Both the position numbers and the translations under genes were made by a program. The notes under the pieces were generated by a model. It worked only from the letters and a program-made list of their open reading frames with translations, was not told where the DNA came from and made no database searches. Source: Chryseotalea sanaruensis (GTDB lineage Bacteria > Bacteroidota > Bacteroidia > Cytophagales > Cyclobacteriaceae). Taken from it: a DNA stretch of 64,000 nt. Positions 55,492 to 64,000 of this stretch are shown here, piece by piece (position 1 is the first letter of the stretch; every line of letters begins with the position of its first letter). The DNA is taken from contig NZ_BHXQ01000002.1 in the NCBI RefSeq assembly GCF_003990915.1, positions 62,001-126,000 of the forward strand, in the 5' to 3' direction.

Positions 55492-56583
55492 TTAAAATTC
55501 TTGTCCGGAAGAGCGACCCAAGTGAGTCATTGCGCAACGGAATCCTATGTAAGCACGTGTTGAATCTTTGAATTCGAAAGTACGTGTACCGGTTTCAAGG
55601 TAGTATGCCACATCCTTCCATGAGCCACCACGAATAACCTTTTTAGGTGCAATTTTCTCGTTGTATTTTTTACTATTCGGATCAGTGCGCTCATCAATAT
55701 ACTGCGGGTTCAAATCCCAAACAGTAGGAACTGAGGCAGCATAGAAATCGTCCAGGCACCATTCTGATGCATTACCTGCCATATCATAGAGGCCATAATC
55801 ATTAGGAAAATATTGGGCAACGGGTGCTGAATAGGCAAAACCATCATCAAAGAAGTTACCTCTGCCAGGCTTAAAGTTAGCCAACATACATCCCTTTGAG
55901 TTACGGATGTAAGGGTTACCCCAAGGATATTTTGCTAAATCGCGACCACCTCTTGCTGAATATTCCCACTCAGCCTCTGAAGGCAGACGGAAAGCAGGCA
56001 TTGGAGGCTCACCATTTGTTTTGCGGAATTCATTCCAATAAGCAGTTCTCCACTCGCTGAAATAAGTTGCTGCATCCCAGTTAATACCTACAACAGGATA
56101 ATCATCGTAGGCTGGGTGCCAGAAATAATAATCCTGAATAGGGTCGCCCATGTGGTGAGCAAAGTCTTTTACCCAAACTGTTGTGTCGGGATAGAAACTC
56201 TGTCTGAAATCTTCAGTTGAGGGTGATTCAAAGCCTTCAATAGCTCCGTTTTCGTACAAATGCCAGTTTACGAACTGACGGTACTCATTATTAGTAATCT
56301 CGGTATCGTCCATAAAGAACGGACCAATAGTTACTTGTTTGTTATAGTTAATCTGAGTTGAGGCAGGGTCTTCATCAGCCTGACCCATGTGGAAAGTTCC
56401 GGCAGGAATAGGCACCATACCGAGGGGTATTACCATTGCCCAACCTTCACGGCCGGCAACGCCAATTACCTGACCTTCATCTCCTCCACTTTGCCCCAAG
56501 CCTAGCAGGCCGCAAGCTCCTGCCACGAATCCAGCAAGAATTAAAAAAATCCTTCCGAGGGTTGTCTTATTCATAGTACGCAA
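55492..56583 (-). CDS. gldK: Gliding motility/T9SS ring lipoprotein GldK
   Basis: 363 residues; a Met three codons in (MNKTTLGR) is an equally good start. The lipobox is VAGAC, then a sulfatase-modifying-factor (FGE-like) domain: IPAGTFHMG, FFMDDTEITNNEYRQF, RLPSEAEWEYSARGG, DMAGNASEWCLD and KVIRGGSWKD. The FGE active-site Cys pair is not evident, as in other GldK proteins. It forms the outer-membrane-associated ring with GldN. Confidence 0.93.
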   Translation of the reverse strand: MRTMNKTTLGRIFLILAGFVAGACGLLGLGQSGGDEGQVIGVAGREGWAMVIPLGMVPIPAGTFHMGQADEDPASTQINYNKQVTIGPFFMDDTEITNNEYRQFVNWHLYENGAIEGFESPSTEDFRQSFYPDTTVWVKDFAHHMGDPIQDYYFWHPAYDDYPVVGINWDAATYFSEWRTAYWNEFRKTNGEPPMPAFRLPSEAEWEYSARGGRDLAKYPWGNPYIRNSKGCMLANFKPGRGNFFDDGFAYSAPVAQYFPNDYGLYDMAGNASEWCLDDFYAASVPTVWDLNPQYIDERTDPNSKKYNEKIAPKKVIRGGSWKDVAYYLETGTRTFEFKDSTRAYIGFRCAMTHLGRSSGQEF

Positions 56584-56665
56584 TTTGATAGTCGAAATAA
56601 GTTGTTTCTAAATAGGTTCACAAATTCTACAAAATTGAACGAAATCCAAAATTAAAAAAAAGCAC

Positions 56666-57622
56666 TTAGTGCCTATACCTTGGCGTTCGAACGATTTTTT
56701 TACTTGTACCGGGGCTAACGGGTAAGTCATAGCTAATCATAACCTCGTGAGATGTAGGCTGTTTAGCTGCCTGATCTTTAACCACATAGTCCATTGAGTA
56801 GCCTAATCTTAATGATTTATCTTTTAATAAGCTGTAGCCTAATAAAATAGAAACAGCTTCTGATTGCCTGAACGACAGGCCACCCCACATCGTATTTTTA
56901 TAAAATGCCAATCCCGATAGATCGACAGATGTCTCGTTAAGATCCGTTTTTACCCATGTAGTGAACAGGAAAGTAAGATCGAAACTCATGTCATAGTAAT
57001 AGCCACCGGTGAAATTCACGTGGTTTTCTAACGCAGCCCTTGTTGCATCAGCGCCAAAATCAAATTCAGACTTAAGCAAGTGGTTAAATCCAACACCAGC
57101 ATAATATTTTTCGGAACGATAAAAAAGACCAAATCCAAGATCCGGTTTAATTTGAGATTCTTTGCCTTCGGTAATGTTTGGGTCGCCCCCATCTACGTAA
57201 CGATAAATTCTGCCATTAACTGTTTGCGAAAACATGCCAACCTTGATACCAATGCTTAATTTATTGTCTTTAATACCTAAATGGTATGCATAATTAACTT
57301 GTGCTTCCAGGCTGTTTAGTGGACCGCTGATATCGTTCATGATGTAAGTACCGAAGCCACTATGTAATTTGAATATAGGTGTATTGAAGCTAACTAATTG
57401 AGAAACAGGCGCATTTCCTTCACCAAAACTTGGTTGGTATCCTAGCCATTGGCTTCTGTGTACTGCAGAAATACGCGTAACACCATCAACCCCTGCAAAT
57501 GCAGGTGTTAAGTACATGTTATTAAACATGTAATGCGTAAACAGTGCGTCTTGCTGAGCTTGAACACTGAAAGCCGCAAAAAATGTTATCGCGAGAGCGG
57601 TATAAAACGACTTCTTTGACAT
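56666..57622 (-). CDS. PorP/SprF family T9SS outer-membrane protein
   Basis: 318 residues. Signal peptide (ITFFAAFSVQAQ), then QQDALFTHYMFNNMYLTPAF and YAGVGFNHLLKSEFDFG, the PorP/SprF marks, with barrel strands to the end. PorP/SprF-type proteins bind T9SS substrates or SprB-type adhesins at the outer membrane. First gene of the gldKLMN operon, a position seen in other Cytophagales. Confidence 0.9.
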   Translation of the reverse strand: MSKKSFYTALAITFFAAFSVQAQQDALFTHYMFNNMYLTPAFAGVDGVTRISAVHRSQWLGYQPSFGEGNAPVSQLVSFNTPIFKLHSGFGTYIMNDISGPLNSLEAQVNYAYHLGIKDNKLSIGIKVGMFSQTVNGRIYRYVDGGDPNITEGKESQIKPDLGFGLFYRSEKYYAGVGFNHLLKSEFDFGADATRAALENHVNFTGGYYYDMSFDLTFLFTTWVKTDLNETSVDLSGLAFYKNTMWGGLSFRQSEAVSILLGYSLLKDKSLRLGYSMDYVVKDQAAKQPTSHEVMISYDLPVSPGTSKKIVRTPRYRH

Positions 57623-57732
57623 GTATTACTAAAACAGATGCTAAAGTAAATGTTTTTTATCGATACAATCAACATTGAGGTGTTAAAGTATTTTAAAAAA
57701 CACTCAATTCTAAAACACCGATAATGAATGAG

Positions 57733-58509
57733 TTATCGAATTCCGTTAGCCTTCTTTATATATATTTCGAGCGCTCCTGTCATGCTTGGGGCATTTGGAA
57801 GCGGGGCTTCAATATCTAAAATCAAGCCCGCATCGCGTGCTGCCTGGGCCGTTGTAGGACCAAACGCTGCAATTCGGGTGTTATTTTGTTTGAAATCAGG
57901 GAAGTTTTGAAATAGTGAAGTAATGCCTGAAGGGCTGAAAAAAGCCACTATGTCATAAAAAACCTCTTTCAGGTCGGAAAGATCAGATGCAACAGTATTA
58001 TATATTATTGCTTCCGTAAAAGAATAACCATGCTGTTTAAAAAAATCAGGGATATCGTTTTTACGAATGTCTGAACAGGGAAAAAGATATTTCTCGTTTT
58101 TATGCTTTTTCACTAGTTCCAGTAAGTCGACAGCAGTTTTAAGGCCTGTGAAAATCTTACGCTTTCTGATTACGATATATTTCTGCAGGTAGTTGGAGGT
58201 CTGCTCTGATACGCAGAAATACTTCATATCAGCAGGCATTTCAATTTTTAGCTCACCACAGATGGTAAAAAAGTGATCAACAGCGTTTCTGCTGGTAAAA
58301 ATGATCGCTGTATGCTGTAGTATGTCTATCTTTTGTTTCCTAAATTCCTTAACAGGAACCGGTTCAACCTGAATGAAGGGTCGAAATTCTATCTTAAGGT
58401 TAAATTTTTCAGCTAACTTAAGGTAAGGAGAATTTGTATCTGCTGGAGCCTCTTGTGTAACCAAAATGCTCTTCACTTTTCGCATTCTGTCCGTAGCAAT
58501 TTCACTCAT
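57733..58509 (-). CDS. hemD: Uroporphyrinogen-III synthase
   Basis: 258 residues, low-conservation HemD fold: SILVTQEAPADTNSPY, HTAIIFTSRNAVDHFF, PCSDIRKNDIPDFF and VAFFSPSGITSLFQNFPDF followed by RIAAFGPTTAQAARDAG. It closes the tetrapyrrole ring in haem synthesis. It sits between sprF and a DUF4271 gene; a gap of 110 bases separates it from sprF. hemW, another haem-linked gene, is 1.2 kb away. Confidence 0.88.
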   Translation of the reverse strand: MSEIATDRMRKVKSILVTQEAPADTNSPYLKLAEKFNLKIEFRPFIQVEPVPVKEFRKQKIDILQHTAIIFTSRNAVDHFFTICGELKIEMPADMKYFCVSEQTSNYLQKYIVIRKRKIFTGLKTAVDLLELVKKHKNEKYLFPCSDIRKNDIPDFFKQHGYSFTEAIIYNTVASDLSDLKEVFYDIVAFFSPSGITSLFQNFPDFKQNNTRIAAFGPTTAQAARDAGLILDIEAPLPNAPSMTGALEIYIKKANGIR

Positions 58510-58527
58510 ATCAACACCTGGGTAGTA

Positions 58528-59610
58528 CTAGTAATACAGAATTTTTAAAATAATTAGAGAGGGTATTATTTCTGTGGCACAAAGGTACGAAAATAAATGG
58601 AATGGACTTATGCGAGCTTTTGCCGCGATTTTGAAAAACGCCAAAACAATCCACATAACCAGTACAGAGCCAGTGGCCATGTAGAAAAAATTAATCCAGC
58701 CTGGTCCTGCTGTGCGAGTAAGTATACTAATAGTTAATAGAGAGACGGAGAATCCAACAAATAAGAAAAATAATCTTGTCCAGTTAAAAAATTGCATTCC
58801 GGCCACATCGCGTAGCTGAAAAAGTGTGGCGAAAAGGTAGATGGTCAGCATTTTAACGCTAAAAATCAAAATCACTAACAAGCTTAGCAAAAGCCAATCA
58901 CGCATAAGATCAGGTAAGGAATCTGGCTTGATTAACAGCTTATCTGGAAGATGTACAAACAAGAGAAGCAAAAAAAAGGCAATAGTGAGGCTGCTAAATC
59001 CAAAAAATAAAAAATTGCCACTGCTTGTAATCCTTGTGTAAACAATATTGTCTTCACTTTCACGCATGGAAAATATTTTGCTAACGGAAAAATAATCTGA
59101 AGCCAGCTTAGGATTGAGCTTAACAATGAGAATAAGCAATAGCAAAATGATGCTTGCTCCAATTAGAACGAAATTGGTAAGAAAAGCAGAAGGTCGTTTT
59201 TCGTAAATAGATTTTGAGGCTACCAAAGGGTATCTGACAAGCTGGGTGAGCAGCGAAGTCTTCTCTATCTTTTCTTTACTATAGATACTGATGGTGAAAG
59301 TTGTTTTTGCAAGGGCCCGTCTTAAGCTATCTATCGAAATCAGTAATGACTTTTGATCTGCCCAAAGCAGTTGCTGGTCAACAAATAGGGAAAAAGGTAT
59401 TGTAGATTTTACCTTTAAATAATCACCACTTCCTAAAGAAGCCTTTTGTTGAATATGAACAGATTTTGCTTGCAGCGCCTCATCGAATTTAACATAACCG
59501 GAATCAGTGTATACAAACCAGTCCTGCTGCAAGTCACGGCTTACTTGTTCGTTTTGGGCAAACAGGCTGAAGTGAAGAAGAATTGCTAAAAACGGTAAGA
59601 GTTGCTTCAT
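58528..59610 (-). CDS. DUF4271 membrane protein
   Basis: 360 residues from the Met at 59610 (MKQLLPFLAILLHF), which opens a signal peptide; the longer frame upstream runs into hemW and is not credible. An N-terminal periplasmic part (LFVDQQLLWADQKSLLISI) and about six to seven hydrophobic helices from residue 140 on. DUF4271 is a Bacteroidota-specific family without assigned function; it is often next to hemD and T9SS genes. Divergent from hemW by 60 bases. Confidence 0.85.
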   Translation of the reverse strand: MKQLLPFLAILLHFSLFAQNEQVSRDLQQDWFVYTDSGYVKFDEALQAKSVHIQQKASLGSGDYLKVKSTIPFSLFVDQQLLWADQKSLLISIDSLRRALAKTTFTISIYSKEKIEKTSLLTQLVRYPLVASKSIYEKRPSAFLTNFVLIGASIILLLLILIVKLNPKLASDYFSVSKIFSMRESEDNIVYTRITSSGNFLFFGFSSLTIAFFLLLLFVHLPDKLLIKPDSLPDLMRDWLLLSLLVILIFSVKMLTIYLFATLFQLRDVAGMQFFNWTRLFFLFVGFSVSLLTISILTRTAGPGWINFFYMATGSVLVMWIVLAFFKIAAKARISPFHLFSYLCATEIIPSLIILKILYY

Positions 59611-59658
59611 GGAATGAAGTGCAAAAATAGGACACTTTCGGCAGCCGCAAAATGCATG

Positions 59659-59666
59659 TAACTTTG
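59659..59666 (+). promoter_or_regulatory. -7 box of the hemW promoter
   Basis: TAACTTTG, only four bases before the hemW ATG; TTTCG lies 19 bases upstream. If used, the transcript starts at or near the A of ATG, that is, it is leaderless. Confidence 0.5.
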
Positions 59667-59670
59667 CTGC

Positions 59671-60801
59671 ATGGCAGGCGTTTATTTTCACATTCCCTTT
59701 TGCAGGCAAGCGTGCCATTATTGCGACTTCCATTTCTCTACCAATCAGGGGCTTAAGGCTGAGATGGTTGAGGCAATACTGCAAGAAATGGTGCTACGGA
59801 AAGATTACCTTATTGAAGAAAGAATAGACACAATCTACTTTGGCGGTGGTACACCCTCCTTACTCGCGGCAAGCGAAATTGCAAAACTCTTAGCAGCGAT
59901 TCAAAAACATTTTATAGTTCTACCAGGTGTTGAAGTTACCCTTGAGGCCAACCCTGATGATCTGGATTTCGACACACTTGTTGCTTTTAAAAGCGTTGGC
60001 ATAAACAGGCTAAGTATTGGTATACAATCATTTCACAGTCACCATTTACAGTTTTTGCATCGTGTACACAATGCCGATCAAGCCAAAAACTGTGTTCAGG
60101 ATGCAAGAAAGGCCGGCTTCGATAATATTAGTATTGATTTAATTTACGCCCTTACCAACGAGACTGATGAGGAGTGGCGCGAGGATATTAGACAAGCCTT
60201 ACTTTTAGAGCCTGAACACATTTCGAGTTATTCCCTTACTATTGAGCCTCAGACTGTTTTTGGAAAGTGGGCAAAGACAGGAAAGTTACGTGTGACTGAT
60301 GATGACGTGGCCGCCCGACACCTGGAAATATTAATTGAACAACTCGAGGCTAGTGGTTATGAACATTACGAAGTTTCAAATTTTGCCAAAGCCGGATTTC
60401 AATCAAAGCACAACAGCAGCTATTGGAAAGGCGCGAAATATCTTGGGCTGGGCCCGAGCGCACATTCTTATAATAAAGTGAGTCGTCAGTTTAATGTTGC
60501 TAATAATCATGCGTACCTGCGTTCCATTAAAAGTGGGGAAGTTCCATTTGAAAAAGAAATTTTAAGTCGTGCAGATAAGGTGAATGAATATATACTTACC
60601 AGCCTGCGAACCAGCTGGGGTTGTAATTGTGACTATCTTAAAAATGAATTTGATTATGATTTGCTTCTTGAGCAGTCTGCCTATATTCAGGATATAATTA
60701 AAAATGAATACGCCCGACTTGACAATGCAGTGCTTTCATTGACCAAGAAGGGGAAATTGCTGGCGGACAAAATTGCTTCAGATCTTTTTATAAGTTTATG
60801 A
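59671..60801 (+). CDS. hemW: Radical SAM haem chaperone/coproporphyrinogen oxidase-like HemW
   Basis: 376 residues. The radical SAM cluster is C-x3-C-x2-C in CRQACHYCDF; GGGTPS follows near residue 50 and ANPDDL near residue 90. There is no extra N-terminal Cys-rich HemN helix, which marks HemW rather than HemN. HemW carries haem in several bacteria. Overlaps the cyclase-family gene by four bases (ATGA). Confidence 0.92.
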   Translation: MAGVYFHIPFCRQACHYCDFHFSTNQGLKAEMVEAILQEMVLRKDYLIEERIDTIYFGGGTPSLLAASEIAKLLAAIQKHFIVLPGVEVTLEANPDDLDFDTLVAFKSVGINRLSIGIQSFHSHHLQFLHRVHNADQAKNCVQDARKAGFDNISIDLIYALTNETDEEWREDIRQALLLEPEHISSYSLTIEPQTVFGKWAKTGKLRVTDDDVAARHLEILIEQLEASGYEHYEVSNFAKAGFQSKHNSSYWKGAKYLGLGPSAHSYNKVSRQFNVANNHAYLRSIKSGEVPFEKEILSRADKVNEYILTSLRTSWGCNCDYLKNEFDYDLLLEQSAYIQDIIKNEYARLDNAVLSLTKKGKLLADKIASDLFISL

Positions 60802-61562
60802 TCATCTCGTTTACATTTAATAACAAACACTACCGTGCAGATTTGCAGGATGGCATTGACATCTCCATTCCATTAAAGAGCGGTGAAGAAAATCCGAACT
60901 GCTATTATGCTGATACACCTCATTTTGAAGTAATCCGGGCCGGAAATTTTGTTGGTAGTGTAAAGGAAGGTGGTGTAGTTAATCACAGAAAAATAACTTT
61001 TACACCGCATGGCAACGGCACCCATACTGAATGTTACGGTCACATCGATGCGGATGAAACTGCTACAATTAATAAAAGACTGAAAAATTCGCATGCACTT
61101 GCAGCTGTTGTTAGTTTAACGCCTGTAGTATCAGCAAATGGCGATAGCATACTTACATTAGATACCTATAAAGAAAAAATGAGGTATGAAGATGCTTCCG
61201 CAATAGTTATTCGAAGTCTGCCAAATGATACCAGTAAACTAACAAGGCAATACTCAGGTACAAACCCACTCTATATTGATGCTGCGCTTGCTGCTTATCT
61301 AGCCGAAAAAGGCGTTGAGCACTTATTGCTAGATTTACCCAGTGTAGATAAAGAAGTGGATGAAGGGAAGTTGGCTGCACATAGGGCTTTTTGGAAAGCT
61401 GGTAATGAGAGTCGAAAACATTGCACCATCACTGAAATGGTGTATGTACCGAATCATGTGCAAGATGGGCTTTACTTATTGAATTTGCAGATCGCGCCCT
61501 TTGAAAATGATGCAAGCCCAAGCAAACCCGTTTTGTATAAAGTGACAGAATTTCTACCTTGA
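60798..61562 (+). CDS. Cyclase-family (kynurenine formamidase-like) hydrolase
   Basis: 254 residues. The metal motif reads H71-x-x-x-x-H76-x-Glu78-x-x-x-His82 in HGNGTHTECYGH; most relatives have Asp where this has Glu. LLLDLPSVDKEVDEGKLAAHRAF and the C-terminal LNLQIAPFENDASPSKPVLY fit the family. It hydrolyses a cyclic or formyl amide in the cytoplasm, substrate unknown. Four-base overlap with hemW. Confidence 0.85.
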   Translation: MIISFTFNNKHYRADLQDGIDISIPLKSGEENPNCYYADTPHFEVIRAGNFVGSVKEGGVVNHRKITFTPHGNGTHTECYGHIDADETATINKRLKNSHALAAVVSLTPVVSANGDSILTLDTYKEKMRYEDASAIVIRSLPNDTSKLTRQYSGTNPLYIDAALAAYLAEKGVEHLLLDLPSVDKEVDEGKLAAHRAFWKAGNESRKHCTITEMVYVPNHVQDGLYLLNLQIAPFENDASPSKPVLYKVTEFLP

Positions 61563-61588
61563 ACATTACTTAGTGCTGAGTGCCCCTT

Positions 61589-61960
61589 ATGGAAAAATCA
61601 TCGGAAGAGAAGCGAGTTTATTTATTATTGAAGGCTGTTATCTTTCATTATCACGGACTTGATGAAACTGAGAAGCGAGACCTTGATAAGACTGCTGAAG
61701 ATTTGCAGGCACCTGAAGAATATAAGTGGGCCTTGGATTTTGTGGCCGAAGATTACATTACCGCCTTTGATCGCGCCCGCGATTATTTGAATTTAATTAT
61801 CAGCGATTACACTAAGGATAAACGTGTTGAACTCATTAACATGGTCTGGCAAGCCAATAACTTAAAGGGCTACGTAACCGAAATGGAAGCTACAGCTATG
61901 CTGAAGCTCGCCAAAGATTGGAATGTGCAGAAAGAGTTGGTTGATCTGGTGTTGAAATAA
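61589..61960 (+). CDS. TerB-like helical protein
   Basis: 123 residues from the ATG at 61589; a GTG three codons earlier (61580) is also open. All-helical, with acidic helix LDKTAEDLQAPEEYKWALDF and the C-terminal LINMVWQANNLKGYVTEMEA followed by LAKDWNV, which resembles the TerB/DjlA-type metal-binding fold. Function unknown. Follows the cyclase gene by 26 bases on the same strand. Confidence 0.65.
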   Translation: MEKSSEEKRVYLLLKAVIFHYHGLDETEKRDLDKTAEDLQAPEEYKWALDFVAEDYITAFDRARDYLNLIISDYTKDKRVELINMVWQANNLKGYVTEMEATAMLKLAKDWNVQKELVDLVLK

Positions 61961-61965
61961 GTCCT

Positions 61966-62688
61966 TTACAAAGACATCATATCCTTAAACTTAGCTGCTT
62001 GTCTGCGGCTTACTTCCACTTTATCACCTCCACGCAAACGCACCATCAGGCCTCCGTTGAACCAGGGCTCTATACCTTCTACCCAACTTAAGTTTACAAT
62101 GTGTTTACGGCTGGCGCGGAAGAATGCTCTTTCATCAAGTTTTTCGTCCAATGCGTTAAGCGATTTATGGATCATTGGTTTATTCGTATCAAAATAAACC
62201 TTGATGTAATTGCCGTCCGACTCGAACATGCGCACGTTGGATAAACTTACAAACCAGCAACGGTCTCCATCTTTTACAAATACCTGATCATTAAGGCCAA
62301 GCTTTTTATCACCATTGGCAATGATCTCTTTTTTCTCTTTTTCTTTTTGAAGTATTTTTTGGATAGTCTCTGATAAACGTTCAGGCTGAATAGGTTTCAG
62401 CAAATAGTCCAAAGCACTTACATCAAAAGCTTTTAGCGCATATTCATCGTAGGCCGTTGTAAACACCACCAGTGGCACTGAATCGAGCATTTCAAGTAAT
62501 TGAAATCCGGTTTTGCCGGGCATTTGTATATCTAGAAAAAGAAGATCAGGATTAAGCGTTTCAATCATTTCAAATGCCTCATCAGCATTTTGCGCCTCTC
62601 CTACCACCTCAATTGCCGAATGATCTTCCAGCAATTTCATCAACTCTTTACGGGCTAGGCGTTCATCATCTACGATCAGGGCTCTCAT
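61966..62688 (-). CDS. LytTR-family response regulator
   Basis: 240 residues. Receiver domain with VDDERLAR and the phospho-acceptor Asp53 in FLDIQMPGKTG; a Lys near residue 103 completes the active site. The C-terminal LytTR DNA-binding domain covers about residues 135-240 (RKHIVNLSWVEGIEPWFNGG). It should regulate genes in response to the LytS-type kinase encoded just upstream; the two genes overlap by 23 bases. Confidence 0.93.
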   Translation of the reverse strand: MRALIVDDERLARKELMKLLEDHSAIEVVGEAQNADEAFEMIETLNPDLLFLDIQMPGKTGFQLLEMLDSVPLVVFTTAYDEYALKAFDVSALDYLLKPIQPERLSETIQKILQKEKEKKEIIANGDKKLGLNDQVFVKDGDRCWFVSLSNVRMFESDGNYIKVYFDTNKPMIHKSLNALDEKLDERAFFRASRKHIVNLSWVEGIEPWFNGGLMVRLRGGDKVEVSRRQAAKFKDMMSL

Positions 62689-63733
62689 GCGAATGCGGGA
62701 TTATAATTTCAGTTAGTACAAAAGTATCGTTTTCATTCTCTATTTTGAAAGATGCATTTTCACCATAGAGCAATTTAAGGCGTTGAGCGGTATTTTTAAG
62801 GCCTAAGCCGCCCTTTCTTTTGATTCCATTTACGTGGTATTCGTGATACTGACCACTATTGCGGATCTGAACGTGCAGCTTATTTTGCTCAACAAAAGTT
62901 TTTACTTCAACAATACCTCCTTCAGTTAACTTGGCAATGCCGTGTTTAATTCCATTTTCAACCAAGGTTTGGATCATTAATGGTGGCACCAGAAAGTCTT
63001 TGGAGTCAGGATGTATGTCGAACTCTGTTTTAAGCCGCTCTTCAAAGCGAATGGTTTCCAGGCTTAGGTAGTCTTTCACGATTTTCAATTCATCATCGAA
63101 CTTAGTAAGCCCGATCCGATCTACTGCCAATGAATTACGTAAAATGTTAGAGAGGTGGTTGATTGCTTGTTTTGATTTTTTCGGATTCTCATCCACCAAT
63201 GCTCTTATACTATTTAGTGCGTTGAAAATAAAATGTGGGTTAAGTTGTGATTTCAGGTTCTGCAACTCAATCTCGATACGCGATGTTTCGTACTTGAGTG
63301 ATTTATTATATTGCTCTACAAAATAGTAAGCGAAATAAAATACAGACCACAGAAAGAAGAAGATTGTAAAGGATGACCATCCATAAATAATCTGAGATGG
63401 ATTAAGTGTTAATTCCGGATTATATTCTCTTCCGGAAATAATAAAGGCTAAGGGCTGCAATGCATACGCAAGCAGTGCCATTATCACTACAGTAAGTAGT
63501 ACGCGTGGAATAAGTGCGGGGAGTGGCAGCTTCATCCAGCGAAAGCGAGAAACCAAGAGGTAGCGAAGCAGATGGGTAAGCAGCAAACATAACAATGCTT
63601 CTAACAAAAAGAAGACTATACGTTTACTGTTAATTGCTCCGGAAAAAATGGTGAAAAAGACAATCTGAAGAATGGCATAGAGTATCCATCCTCCAATTTG
63701 TAAAGTCCAATATAGTCTTTGTTTATTCACCAT
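62666..63733 (-). CDS. LytS-like sensor histidine kinase
   Basis: 355 residues. About four hydrophobic helices in the first 140 residues (5TM-like sensor), a coiled coil, then the His_kinase domain with the phospho-His in LKSQLNPHFIFNALNS (His167) and the ATP-binding N box TLVENGIKHGI near residue 268. No periplasmic ligand domain is seen. Pairs with the LytTR regulator. Confidence 0.92.
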   Translation of the reverse strand: MVNKQRLYWTLQIGGWILYAILQIVFFTIFSGAINSKRIVFFLLEALLCLLLTHLLRYLLVSRFRWMKLPLPALIPRVLLTVVIMALLAYALQPLAFIISGREYNPELTLNPSQIIYGWSSFTIFFFLWSVFYFAYYFVEQYNKSLKYETSRIEIELQNLKSQLNPHFIFNALNSIRALVDENPKKSKQAINHLSNILRNSLAVDRIGLTKFDDELKIVKDYLSLETIRFEERLKTEFDIHPDSKDFLVPPLMIQTLVENGIKHGIAKLTEGGIVEVKTFVEQNKLHVQIRNSGQYHEYHVNGIKRKGGLGLKNTAQRLKLLYGENASFKIENENDTFVLTEIIIPHSHESPDRR

Positions 63734-63796
63734 GTTTTTAAACCACAGTTAAAAAGGCAATATGTGTATGGTGAAATTTTATACTTGAGGATTCTA

Positions 63797-63967
63797 TTAT
63801 AGATAATTAAACTGCAAAAGGTAAAAGAAAGTAAGTCCGGTTGCAATGATAAAAATCCAGGTGGTAATGACTAAAGATTTTTTATGCTGTGCAAGCTTTG
63901 GTTCACTTGCCAGCTGATTAAAAATGAAAGATAATCCCGCCAGAGAGTATAATGTAAATTCGAGCAT
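63797..63967 (-). CDS. Small two-helix membrane protein
   Basis: 56 residues from the Met at 63967 (MLEFTLYSLAGLSF); a Met five codons earlier is open too. Two hydrophobic helices (about 3-18 and 33-50) joined by NQLASEPKLAQHKKS. It lies 63 bases upstream of the sensor kinase on the same strand and may be in its transcript. Not recognised. The window ends 33 bases upstream of this start. Confidence 0.45.
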   Translation of the reverse strand: MLEFTLYSLAGLSFIFNQLASEPKLAQHKKSLVITTWIFIIATGLTFFYLLQFNYL

Positions 63968-64000
63968 TCGTTGCTGATACAATTGAAATATACCAAAAGC

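Overview
The window reads as chromosome of a Bacteroidota bacterium, most likely in the Cytophagales. The evidence is a type IX secretion and gliding gene set (gldK, gldL, gldM, gldN, a PorP/SprF gene and sprE/porW), several lipoproteins with short lipobox signals, a split ATP synthase locus (a, c, b, delta, alpha and gamma here, no beta or epsilon), and promoters of the Bacteroidota type (TTTG, about 20 bases, TAnnTTTG). No rRNA, tRNA, CRISPR array, prophage or transposase gene was seen. Genes are dense and the composition is fairly uniform and AT-rich.

Layout. 1-6.7 kb: end of an outer-membrane barrel gene, yicC, a CDGSH iron-sulfur protein, a tiny zinc-ribbon membrane protein, an S9 peptidase whose 3' end is duplicated around a palindromic element, an Fn3 lipoprotein, and an arginase-fold protein that has lost metal ligands. 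6.7-12.4 kb: nqrF alone, then a minus-strand methionine operon (metY, metX, hom) led by a SAM-I riboswitch and a 60-residue cysteine-rich reading frame. 12.4-18.6 kb: a DinB-like protein, a membrane protein, fabG, lpdA, fasciclin, and an ECF sigma/anti-sigma pair. 18.6-28.1 kb: a 1395-residue TPR protein, lptC, a second TPR protein, an outer-membrane barrel, coaX and anmK. 28.1-38.2 kb: glutamate-family dehydrogenase, a 2OG-Fe(II) oxygenase, lipoproteins, an esterase, an M14 peptidase and small genes. 38.2-45.3 kb: ATP synthase with atpZ, a bactofilin and an M23 peptidase upstream. 45.3-57.6 kb: the sprE, PBP1A, uvrC run converging on the sprF-gldKLMN operon. 57.7-64 kb: hemD, a DUF4271 protein, hemW, a cyclase-family protein, a TerB-like protein and a LytS/LytR-type two-component pair.

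How it works together. The T9SS motor and ring genes, the PorW lipoprotein, PBP1A, the M23 peptidase and the bactofilin make the right half largely a cell-envelope region. The met operon appears to be controlled by SAM through the riboswitch. It may also be controlled by cysteine through translation of the leader frame, which is an inference.

The least ordinary signals are: two genes (the S9 peptidase and anmK) that each have a second copy of their own 3' coding tail just downstream with hairpin DNA between the copies; the SAM-I riboswitch whose P1 helix ends three bases before a cysteine-codon-rich leader frame; an ECF sigma factor with no ATG, GTG or TTG start that would give a full-length protein; a terminator without an obvious gene upstream of fasciclin; and a strong hairpin between atpE and atpF.
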